Assembly (NCBI GenBank): GCA_903896675.1
Contig: CAITYU010000422.1
Coordinates: 48,768-112,767, forward strand
Length of the DNA: 64,000 nt
Direction: 5' to 3'
Source of the DNA: an uncultured Planctomycetaceae bacterium
GTDB lineage: Bacteria; Planctomycetota; Planctomycetia; Planctomycetales; Planctomycetaceae
The notes under the pieces were generated by a model. The model searched no databases, was not told where the DNA came from, and saw only the letters and a list, made by a program, of their open reading frames with translations. Of this stretch, positions 48,388-57,652 are shown piece by piece. How positions within the stretch are numbered: the stretch's first letter is position 1; each line of letters opens with the position of its first letter. A program made the translations under genes and the position numbers.

Positions 48388-49130
48388 CAACTTCTCACTT
48401 CCCCCTTTTGACTTCCCTTCCGGCGAATTCATTCTTTATCAGACTGAGGATGGCTACACACGGATCGAGGTCCGTCTCGCGCACGAAATGCTTTGGCTTC
48501 CGCAGCGGTTGATCGCCGACCTGTTCCAGGTTTTCGTACCGACCGTCAATGAGCATCTCAAAGGTATTTTCGACGACCGCGAACTCGATCCGGCGGCAAC
48601 TATTCGGAAATTCCGAAGAGTTCAAACCGAGGGAAATCGCCACGTTTCCCGCGCTGTCGATCACTACAACCTCGACCCCATTCTGGCCGTTGGCTACCGC
48701 GTCCGATCGCATCGCGGCACGCAGTTTCGCATTTGGGCGACCGAGCGGCTGCGCGAATACCTTATCAAGGGGTTCGCGATGGACGATGCCCGGCTCAGGC
48801 AGGCCGAGGGCGGGAACTACTTCGAGGAACTGCCTGCCCACATCCGCGACATCCGCAGCAGCGAGCAAGTGTTCTGGCGGAAGGGACTCGACATCTACTC
48901 GACCAACAGCGACTACGATCCAAAGGCCGACAGTTCGCTCCTGTTCTTCGAGACGGTGCAGAACAAAATGCACTGGGCGGCTCATGGCCACACCGCCGCC
49001 GAAGTGATCCACCTGCGGGCCGATGCGTCGCTGCCGAACATGGGCCTGACGACCTGAGACGGCGACCGTCCCCGCAGGACCGACGTCTCGATTGCTAAGA
49101 ACTACCTGCAGCAGGAAACGCAGCGATGAC
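48384..49130 (+). pseudogene. RhuM-family protein, frameshifted near the N-terminus and with a premature TGA
   Basis: SGEFILYQTEDGYTRIEVRL...ADLFQ...QTEGNRHVSRAVDHYNLDPILAVGYRVRSHRGTQFRIWATERLREYLIKGFAMDD...QNKMHWAAHGHTAAEVIHLRADASLPNMGLTT*DGDRPRRTDVSIAKNYLQQE. Confidence 0.8.
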
Positions 49131-49492
49131 TGATTCCCAGCTCCCTCACCGGCAGGAGCGATCATTTTAACCGTACAGCAGAGACATCTGATCATTTGGG
49201 GCGTTGTCGACACAACGCCGGGCTCGCATCAGGGCGAGTACGGCTCGCGACAGTGCGGCGGTCTTCGGTGCAGCCGCTGCGGACGGACTGGAGGTGTGGG
49301 ATTCCGGGACAGCATGGCCACCGGCCAGCTTCTTTCGCCGGTTTAAAACGCAGCGACGGATACGCCATCTCAGATACAGAACTCACCCCTGTTCAACCGG
49401 GAATTCGCATATCACCGCAAACTCCCCGCCCAACAGATTTTTGCCCGCGGCGTCAGCGATGTCCACGGTGCGCACAGCGGCTGCAGTGAGCA

Positions 49493-52400
49493 TCAGCCGG
49501 CTGTTCGCAGTCGGCGATACACCAGCAGCACCGCACCCAGCAGCGAGCCCCCGTACAGGCCGAACAGACCGAACTGCTGCAGTCCTGAATTCAGCGCAAA
49601 CAACGTCGCCACCACTCCCGAAATTGTCAGCAGCACGGCCACTTGCTGCAACAGTGCCAGCACGTGTCCCCGCGATGTGGCTCGCCAGATCAACAGCGCT
49701 GCGACAACGCAGAAAACGGCCCAGCCAAGTCCCAACCCACGCTGCAGCGTCTCTGCCGCACGGACTCGCAGGGCCAGTCGCGGATTGCCCCCGGCACGCA
49801 GAAACGTCAGAGCCACACCGTCCTCAGGAATCTGGAAATCCAGCGACAGCATGCCCTCAGATCGCTGCAGACTGTCGTCACCCCCGACCACTCCATTCGT
49901 CACTGCGATGCCGAAATCATCAGTGCTCTGGATTTGCGGCACCTGCTCAGCAACCTGCGGTACTCCCGCTGGATCAGGCATCGGCTCGGCCACTCGCGCA
50001 GGGGCCGGAGTCGCCGCTGCGGGTGGTGCCGCCGCAGCATCCAGAGCAGCCCCGGACTGCATCGCGGCGTTGTCTCGTGATTTGTCCTGTTCCGCCGCAG
50101 GATCCTCCAGTCGCTTCATTTCCAGACCCAGCGCATTCTGTCGTAACTGTGACTGCCTGCGCCCGCCCTTAGCCAGTCCCAGGGCACCCGGAATTCCACC
50201 CTCGGCTTTTTCACCACTGGCAGGTCGGTCCGTGGCCGCCTTTTCGACATCGCCCAGCTCCGCCAACCCGTCCGCCCTGGCCTCTTTACCGGCCATTTTT
50301 CGACGTTCCAGGGTTTCCACACTGGACTGCGGTTTGGTCTGTTCCGGTGGCGGGGCCATGAAGCGGAACGCTGGTGCCTGCTGCCCCCCCGACTGCTTCG
50401 CCGGTGCTGCATTCTGCTGCTGTCCCTCACTCAGATTTCGGCCTTCAGACTGGATGCCATTGTCAAGCAGGAACTGCATCCGATTCTGCTCGTTGTAAAA
50501 GTTCAACTGCTGGTCCTTACCCAGCAGAAAATCGTTTCTGTTGTTCAACTGCAGCCCCTCAGATTCGACCGCCAGTTCGCTGAGCTTCCGCGCGGCCTCC
50601 TCCAGTTGCTGTCCGCCATAAATCCCACGGCCCCGCAGGCGTTCCAGACGCTGCTGCCCCTGCTGCACCGCCTGCTGCTGAAACCACACATCAACAGCCG
50701 AGACTTTGCCACTGGAGACCGCACCGGAATACCGCCCTGCTGCCGACATCACCTGCTCGACCTCGGACAGCAATTCCTGCTCCTGATACTCCGCCAGCAA
50801 CGCCTCAGACACATTCGTCAGATCCGCTTGTCTCAGAATCTCAGCACGCCACGTCTCCGGCACGTACACACTCCAGCGATTCCGGTTGATCGTGATCCCG
50901 TTTTCCGGATCATCGCGGAATTCCGGAAACACCGGCACCGGAATCTGCAGCTGCCGACTGCTCCACTGCTGCCGCAACGCACTCAATGACTCTTCAAAGC
51001 GCCCGGCAATTGCAAACTCCACCAGAAACCCGGCTGCCGCCTCGGCCGACTGCGGCAGCGGAATCAGTTGCCGCAGCACGTTTCCGTCCTGACGCTGCAC
51101 AATCCGACTGGGCAGTTCATTCACCCGACAAAACAGCAGGCGAGCTCCCTGCGGCAGCTGCACCGGCAGGAACTGTCGGCCTTCATTGGCCACCTGCAAC
51201 TGATGATGACTGCGCCAACTGCCATCCTCCGAAATTACGGTGGTATGAGTTGCCAGGCTGACCACTGCGGGCGTCACCTTCTGACGTTCCGGCTGCACGA
51301 TTCGCCACGGACTGCTTTCCGCACGCAAACGCGAAATGAGTACGGCCTGATCCAGCAACTGCTGTGGAATCTTCAGAGTGATCTGATCGGCCGCCACCAC
51401 ATCCTCAGGCTGCTCTGCCCCGGGCTGCAGAAGTGCGCGCGACTGATTCACCAGCACTCGAAAATGACTCTGACCGGAAAGTGTTGCAGGCGCATTTTCC
51501 GGAACCACAAACGTCGGTGGTTCCATGCGAATCTGTCGATCAGCCGGCAGTGCCGCACTGGCAGTACCCAGCACAAACAATTGCCCTGAAACCGGCTGCT
51601 GCAGTTGAAAGATGACTCGCGTTCGACCATTTCCCAGCGACTCCTTCAGCATGCGTCGCTGTCCTGGCACTTCAAATGTCATACTGCCCGCCAGCACATC
51701 CGGCAGCTCGACTGCAAACTGATCCGCTGCTGCTCGCGCTACCTGCCACCGCAGAGCCAGCAGATGTTCCAGTGATGTCTCAGTCACACTGGCCACTGTC
51801 ACGGATTCCGCGACCAAAGTCGATACGGCCGGACGCAGACGAATTGTGACAGCACGTGGCTGTTTCGCCGAACTGCGCAACCGCAGCGAAGCCGGCTGCG
51901 GCGTAACCTCGCGGAACATCGCATTCGCCGACCCTGCAGGCTGTGGATTCCAGTCACTGCCCTCATCAATGCCGGAACTTTCCGAGGCCGAGTCCAGCCA
52001 GATAGCAAGTTCGGAATTGGCAGTCGTAGCGCCCGTCAGCACCGGTGGCTGCAGCACCGCCGCAGCGGAATCCGACTGACGAGGCTGCTGCCCCTGCAGA
52101 ACCACCGTCAACTGTCCCGTTCGCGCGTCTGTCAACTGCAGATTCAATACCCGCGCCGCACCACTGCCCACAGCCGGTTCCACCACATACCAGTCCTGCA
52201 GGCCATCCGCCGACACATCCAGTGGCTGGTAGCCCTCAGGTATCTGCACATCCAGCCTCGATCTGGCACCACCGCGAATCAGCAGGCCCAGCCGAGTCGT
52301 CCACAGCATCCGCTGGGCTTCAAGCCGCAGGCCGTGCAGTGCCTCAACTGTCAGCTCGTCCGCAGTCGGAGTGATCCGGACTGAGACCACTGCCGGCTGT

Positions 52401-55400
52401 CGCGCATAACGCCACGCTGCCGCCGGGCGGCCCGGCAAAGCTGCACCGTCCGGCTGCGGAGCCTCGTCAGGATTCAACTGCGTCACCCCGGAAAGAGTCG
52501 CCGTCCGGACCTGAAACTGCGGACCCATCTTCAGCAGAACCGTCCCGGTATCACGACCGGAACCCCGCACCGCCGAAATCGGTACCTGAAAATTCTCCAG
52601 CTGCTGCGGGTCCGGCAGCACCGAAAACAACTGAAACCATACGACCGAACGATCTGTCACGGTACGCTTGAACTGAACCTGCAGACTGCGACCCGCATCA
52701 GTGGTCCCCACCGACCAGCCGGCCACGTCATCACCACCCACCGACTGAATCGAAAACCCGGCCGGCAGGGAAATCTCAAGCTCCGAAATCTCACCCTGCC
52801 GCAACAGTGCCTCCACCGCTGTTCGCACCAGCAGCCCGGAATCCTGCAACGCTATCGCAGACGTGACATTTGAATGCAGAGTCAGTGCGGAATCCGTCTT
52901 CTGAGTCATCGGCAGCCACTGCAGTCGCAGTGTGGCGGCCTGAGCCACCGGGACCAGCACACGGCGACCCTCGCGGCGAAAACCAGTCGCACGACCATTC
53001 ACCTTTGCCTCAAGGTTATCCTCCGGCAGCGTCCATTCCAGCATTCCAGCCGCTGCATTTCGCAGTGGCAGATCACAGCGTCCCACAACCCCATCCACCT
53101 CCGCCGGCAGATCAAACTCCAGATCCACCACATGCAGTCCGCGGCCGGCCACCTGTATGCTGTACGCCGAGCCCGTGTCCACCGCCGCTGCCACATTACC
53201 TGCCACCAGCTGCTGCTGAGCAGGAATCTGCTGGCCGGCAAAATTCGGCAGCTGGCCCGGCTGCACATTCAGCAGCAGCGGCTTCACCACCGCGGCTGTC
53301 CCATCCACCGTGGCTCGACGAATCGCAACGCTGCCCAGTGGCAGGTCAATCTGTGCCGCAGCGTCCGCGTCCCGCCATACCACATAACGAGCTTCAAATC
53401 GCAACACCCGCTGCGCACCGTCCACAGGCAGAAGCTGAGTCGTTCTGTACCACGCGGATACAACCGGTGATCCCAGCGGACCAGTCCGCACAGTCGGCAA
53501 TTGCTCAGGATACGCCTGCTGAAACAGTCGCAGAAACTGATCACGCGGGACAAAAACCTGCTCGGCACGCAGCGGCGGTTCACCCGGTACATACGGGATC
53601 ACAATCTCATCCGCATTCGCCGGCACTGGCTCAGCCTGCTGAGCCCGGACGCTGGGGGTCGCCATGCAGGCCAGCAGCAGCACGCTGCTGACAGTGCGAC
53701 GTTTCCACGAACAGCATCGCAGCAACAACGTCAGCGGACACCACTCCGAACAGCAGCCACACAGCATCGCCCGACTCAGAACCAGCACCAGCCCGCAGGC
53801 CGCACCCAGTCCAATCCCATCCGGCAGCCACTGCTGATCGGCAGACAGCAACGGTACCGTTCCCAGCGCCAACAGCAGCAGCACGCAGCCCAGACCGATC
53901 TGCCGCAGAATGGCATTACGCCTGCGAGACCACAGGACCCCGGCCGCCAGCAATCCACAAATCAACCGCAGCCCGGTCAACTGCCGCTGACTGCGGACCG
54001 CAAGGCTGAGCGCCGCCGGCCCACCGGCCGTATCAGCCACAGACAGGAACGTCTGCCGCCGATAGTCCTCGGGAATCTCCAGTTCGACCTGCACTGACAG
54101 TCTGGCCCCGCCACGACGTAAAGGCAGGCCTGATTTCGCAGCAGACTGCTGCTCCGCACCGCGCGACAGCAGCCGCCCGGACAACTGCTGCTGTCCAGGG
54201 AATTCCAGTGCCAGTGACTCGTCTGCGGCATTCGCATTGCCAGGCGTACCGCCAGGACCACGTCCAAAACCAAACCGTGCTTCGGCTGCTTCACCGCCAG
54301 CCGCGCGACCCTCGTCTCCACCGAATCTTCCCCCGCCAAAACCGCCCCCGCCACCACCCATCGGTGCGGCCGGTGCCGCAGGCACGAAACCACTCGCCGC
54401 GCTCATACCATTGCCGGGGTTCATGCCAGCCACGCCAGGTGCGCTGCCGAGGCTGCCCATGCCACCACCCATGCCACCCATGCCACCCATCATTCCGGAC
54501 ATGTCGCCCGGTACCAACTCATTGGCCATCGGTGCGTCCGTCTGAGCATTCGTCCGGGGAGCTGCAAAATCCGATACGGCCTCAGCATCGGTGGCGTCGC
54601 TCCAGCCACCGTCTCCCGCCGCCAGATTCATCACTCGAGCCCCCGTGGTCTGCAGTCTGCTGGTGGGTAATGTCAGCAGCGAAATCAGCAACAGCACCGC
54701 CACCGTTCCCGCCAGCGATTTCCACCGCCGGCGCAGACACAGTACCGTGCCCACGAACAACAGCAGGAAATATAACCCCGCCACACCCAGCCGACCGCTC
54801 ATGTCAACCCAGTTCGGCATTCGCAGTTGTCCCAGAGTCGACAGCCAGCCGGATCGATCCAGACGCTCCTCGGCACGATACGGTCCCTCAACACCCAGGA
54901 TCAGAGAATCTTCCGGGTAATGCACCGCCCACTGCTGCTGCAGCACATCAATGACGGCTGCACGCTGAGTCCCTGCGTCCATCAGCAGTTGCAGTGGCAA
55001 CTGCGTCTGCAGGCGAAATTCGTCACTGTCAAACGCGCTCTCGAACAGCACCTCAAGTTCATGCTCCAACTGGTCACCCGCCGGCAGGGCCACAAGGTAG
55101 TCCTCGCCCTCGCGGCGTACTTCCACCGGTTCTCCGTCCAGCACCGTCGACCACAGATACGCATGCTCTGACGGCAACCGAAATCGCAGCGTCTGCACAC
55201 CACTGGTCTGCAGTTGCATGATGCAGCGCCGCTGCACGGTTCCCGTATCTCTCAGCACACACACGTTGTCCATGGACTCGCACACGGCACTGGGCACCGC
55301 GCTTGTCGCAAACGTCGTTTCCTGCACCTGAAAGACATAATCCGGCTGTACAAAACGATATACCAGAGCCGTGCGTCGGTTACTGTCGGCCGGCGGAGCA

Positions 55401-57652
55401 CTGACTACTGCAGCGTCTTCCGCTGACAGCCCCGGAATCTCCGCTGTCAGCAGCGCCTGCAGCGACTGCTCGGGCAGTGCCTCAAACACCAGCACCCCGT
55501 GCTGCCGCACGGCACTGGCCAGCCGAATTCGCGGAGCCCCGAGCGGCGAATTGTCCGTGCGCGGCTGCGAAACTCTGGCACGCAGTGTCAATGAACCGGC
55601 AAACCGTCGATCCAGCCGCAACTGAAAGCTGCGCAGACCATCAGCCACAGCGCCCGCGGACTGTTCCACAATCCGTACCGGGCCGGTCAGTCGCTGAATT
55701 GCCATACCCGGAACGACTCCCACGGACGTTACCTCAAAACGCAGGGCTTCCCCCAACGACTCGGCCACCAGCAGATTCAGACTGCGAATCGTCCCCGCCA
55801 GCACATCCACCGACAATTCAGCGTCCACGGTCTGCTGTCGAGCATCAGCCCACGTGCGCAGCACCGAACGACTGGCCATTTGCGCTGACCTGCGCTGAAT
55901 CGCCAGTTCACCGGCGACACCGGCACTCTCGCTGCGAAACACCTGATCATTCCCGGTACCGCTGATCGCAGTCAGTCCGGAAAGCTGCAGCGGCGAAATG
56001 ACCAGATCTTCATCCGCCTTCAGGCGCCAGTTGCCGCCAATCACACTCACTCCCGGCGCCACTACGTTGGGCAACTGCAATCGCTGCTCCACATCCGGAT
56101 CAGCCAGCGTCCTCGTCAGTTCCGCCTGCAGTTCCCACAACGCTCCCGGCTGTATCGGCTGAGGCGGATGCACAACAATCGCTCCCGGTGTGTTTCCCGG
56201 AGTCCAGCGCAGTTCCGTTTCTCCGGAACGCACCGCCGTCAACTGCCAGTCAGCCGGCAACTGCAATGGCACTTCAAACAACGGCAGATTCAGAACCTCG
56301 ATCAGGTGCGAGTGCCGCAGCACAGCCTGCTCGTCCGCAAACGACAGCTCAGCGCTGACTTCAGCCAATACCTCCCGATCCCGCGGACGCACCCCGATCT
56401 GCAGCCCATACTGCTGCTGCCAGAATTCAAACAGAATGGCTTCACTGGAAATTCCAGCGTCCTCAGCAGAAATCGCGCGAATCCCCCCGGCAACCCGGGC
56501 AGACAATCGCAAACCCGCCTCATGCCGAATCATCAGCCGGCCGGAATGCGATGCCACATCGCGGAAAGTGACTGTGGGCACGGCATCCAGTCGCTCACCC
56601 GCTGATGCGGATCCCCCTCCGCTGGCCGCAATTGCTGCGTCCTGATTGAAGACCACCACGCCGTTCAGCCGGATGATACGATCTCCCTGCACCGGTTGAC
56701 GCCACGTCAGGATGACCTGAGTACCTCCCTGACGTTCACTGTCGTCCTCAAGAGTCCACGATTCCAGTCCGGCGGATTCCACACTTACCACCTCAAAGCC
56801 CGGTGGCACAAGCGCGGTCAGTCTGCTGATCGTGCCCCCGAAGACACTCAGCAGTGATTCGCCGGTCCAGTGCAGGGACTGAGGTCGATATTCCAGCGCT
56901 GCACTGGTCTTCACAAATACCAGCCGCTGCACTTCGGTTTCACGCTGCTGAGTCACCCAGCGCAGTTGTACGTCAGTCGCATTGCCCACCGGCACCCGGT
57001 ATTCCGTGGGCTGATCAATCGCCGCCGGTCGCTCCAGCTGGCGATCATTCACCACCAGTTGCCGACCTGCCGGACAGTTGACTGTCAGTTGCGCAGCGGC
57101 AGTGCCCGGCAGTTGAAAGGCTGCCGCAAGGTCACTGCCGGACTGTGCCAGCGGCGTCGACATGGTCAACTCCACTACGAAGCTGCCAGGCTCTTCATGT
57201 GCCAGGATCAGCGTCGCCGGTTCGGCCGGATCCCTGGCAATCAGGGCCGCCTGCCCCGCCAGCTCCGCGCGCTCCACTGACAGATTGCCCACCGGGATCC
57301 GCAGCGTCTGCCACGCCGTGGCAAACTGCCGCACCTGCAGTCGCAGTTTCACAGTCGCCTGCTGGACCAGCGGAGTGATTGTGAGTTCGGCCTGCTCCAC
57401 TACCAGCGGCAGCGGACCGGCCGGCTCGCCCGACAGTCGAGCCTTCTGCAGCAGTTCCTGAAACTGCTGCCGCTTCAGCATCACACCCCGACCGTCCCTG
57501 GCAAAAATCGTCTCCAGCTCATCCGCCGGAACAAACCGTTCCCGCAGCGGCGAACCAGCATTCGGGGCTGTCTGCTGACCCCGCAGCACGGTCGCGGGAA
57601 ATGCCAGCAGCAGCACCAGCAGTGCGGCCGTTAATCCGTGTGCGAGTTTCAT
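49493..57652 (-). CDS. Giant 2719-aa membrane-associated, probably beta-rich extracytoplasmic protein; two fused paralogous units
   Basis: Signal peptide MKLAHGLTAALLVLLLAFPATVLRG; TM clusters near the middle and at the C-terminus; second signal-peptide-like segment at the junction; start overlaps upstream stop (57649-57652). Confidence 0.85.
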   Translation of the reverse strand: MKLAHGLTAALLVLLLAFPATVLRGQQTAPNAGSPLRERFVPADELETIFARDGRGVMLKRQQFQELLQKARLSGEPAGPLPLVVEQAELTITPLVQQATVKLRLQVRQFATAWQTLRIPVGNLSVERAELAGQAALIARDPAEPATLILAHEEPGSFVVELTMSTPLAQSGSDLAAAFQLPGTAAAQLTVNCPAGRQLVVNDRQLERPAAIDQPTEYRVPVGNATDVQLRWVTQQRETEVQRLVFVKTSAALEYRPQSLHWTGESLLSVFGGTISRLTALVPPGFEVVSVESAGLESWTLEDDSERQGGTQVILTWRQPVQGDRIIRLNGVVVFNQDAAIAASGGGSASAGERLDAVPTVTFRDVASHSGRLMIRHEAGLRLSARVAGGIRAISAEDAGISSEAILFEFWQQQYGLQIGVRPRDREVLAEVSAELSFADEQAVLRHSHLIEVLNLPLFEVPLQLPADWQLTAVRSGETELRWTPGNTPGAIVVHPPQPIQPGALWELQAELTRTLADPDVEQRLQLPNVVAPGVSVIGGNWRLKADEDLVISPLQLSGLTAISGTGNDQVFRSESAGVAGELAIQRRSAQMASRSVLRTWADARQQTVDAELSVDVLAGTIRSLNLLVAESLGEALRFEVTSVGVVPGMAIQRLTGPVRIVEQSAGAVADGLRSFQLRLDRRFAGSLTLRARVSQPRTDNSPLGAPRIRLASAVRQHGVLVFEALPEQSLQALLTAEIPGLSAEDAAVVSAPPADSNRRTALVYRFVQPDYVFQVQETTFATSAVPSAVCESMDNVCVLRDTGTVQRRCIMQLQTSGVQTLRFRLPSEHAYLWSTVLDGEPVEVRREGEDYLVALPAGDQLEHELEVLFESAFDSDEFRLQTQLPLQLLMDAGTQRAAVIDVLQQQWAVHYPEDSLILGVEGPYRAEERLDRSGWLSTLGQLRMPNWVDMSGRLGVAGLYFLLLFVGTVLCLRRRWKSLAGTVAVLLLISLLTLPTSRLQTTGARVMNLAAGDGGWSDATDAEAVSDFAAPRTNAQTDAPMANELVPGDMSGMMGGMGGMGGGMGSLGSAPGVAGMNPGNGMSAASGFVPAAPAAPMGGGGGGFGGGRFGGDEGRAAGGEAAEARFGFGRGPGGTPGNANAADESLALEFPGQQQLSGRLLSRGAEQQSAAKSGLPLRRGGARLSVQVELEIPEDYRRQTFLSVADTAGGPAALSLAVRSQRQLTGLRLICGLLAAGVLWSRRRNAILRQIGLGCVLLLLALGTVPLLSADQQWLPDGIGLGAACGLVLVLSRAMLCGCCSEWCPLTLLLRCCSWKRRTVSSVLLLACMATPSVRAQQAEPVPANADEIVIPYVPGEPPLRAEQVFVPRDQFLRLFQQAYPEQLPTVRTGPLGSPVVSAWYRTTQLLPVDGAQRVLRFEARYVVWRDADAAAQIDLPLGSVAIRRATVDGTAAVVKPLLLNVQPGQLPNFAGQQIPAQQQLVAGNVAAAVDTGSAYSIQVAGRGLHVVDLEFDLPAEVDGVVGRCDLPLRNAAAGMLEWTLPEDNLEAKVNGRATGFRREGRRVLVPVAQAATLRLQWLPMTQKTDSALTLHSNVTSAIALQDSGLLVRTAVEALLRQGEISELEISLPAGFSIQSVGGDDVAGWSVGTTDAGRSLQVQFKRTVTDRSVVWFQLFSVLPDPQQLENFQVPISAVRGSGRDTGTVLLKMGPQFQVRTATLSGVTQLNPDEAPQPDGAALPGRPAAAWRYARQPAVVSVRITPTADELTVEALHGLRLEAQRMLWTTRLGLLIRGGARSRLDVQIPEGYQPLDVSADGLQDWYVVEPAVGSGAARVLNLQLTDARTGQLTVVLQGQQPRQSDSAAAVLQPPVLTGATTANSELAIWLDSASESSGIDEGSDWNPQPAGSANAMFREVTPQPASLRLRSSAKQPRAVTIRLRPAVSTLVAESVTVASVTETSLEHLLALRWQVARAAADQFAVELPDVLAGSMTFEVPGQRRMLKESLGNGRTRVIFQLQQPVSGQLFVLGTASAALPADRQIRMEPPTFVVPENAPATLSGQSHFRVLVNQSRALLQPGAEQPEDVVAADQITLKIPQQLLDQAVLISRLRAESSPWRIVQPERQKVTPAVVSLATHTTVISEDGSWRSHHQLQVANEGRQFLPVQLPQGARLLFCRVNELPSRIVQRQDGNVLRQLIPLPQSAEAAAGFLVEFAIAGRFEESLSALRQQWSSRQLQIPVPVFPEFRDDPENGITINRNRWSVYVPETWRAEILRQADLTNVSEALLAEYQEQELLSEVEQVMSAAGRYSGAVSSGKVSAVDVWFQQQAVQQGQQRLERLRGRGIYGGQQLEEAARKLSELAVESEGLQLNNRNDFLLGKDQQLNFYNEQNRMQFLLDNGIQSEGRNLSEGQQQNAAPAKQSGGQQAPAFRFMAPPPEQTKPQSSVETLERRKMAGKEARADGLAELGDVEKAATDRPASGEKAEGGIPGALGLAKGGRRQSQLRQNALGLEMKRLEDPAAEQDKSRDNAAMQSGAALDAAAAPPAAATPAPARVAEPMPDPAGVPQVAEQVPQIQSTDDFGIAVTNGVVGGDDSLQRSEGMLSLDFQIPEDGVALTFLRAGGNPRLALRVRAAETLQRGLGLGWAVFCVVAALLIWRATSRGHVLALLQQVAVLLTISGVVATLFALNSGLQQFGLFGLYGGSLLGAVLLVYRRLRTAG
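54235..54530 (-). repeat. Gly/Met/Ala low-complexity coding tract inside the 2719-aa protein
   Basis: GDMSGMMGGMGGMGGGMGSLG...MGGGGGGFGGGRFGGDEGRAAGG. Confidence 0.85.

Noticed and set aside
47364-49057. TGA recoding (TGA read as Gly or Trp) in GxxExxY and RhuM
   Set aside because: Normal genes in the window end in TGA, and the two sites would need different amino acids; simple nonsense mutations fit better.
48395-49213. 272-aa minus-strand ORF
   Set aside because: Antisense of the recognisable RhuM homology; intact only because the RhuM strand has decayed.
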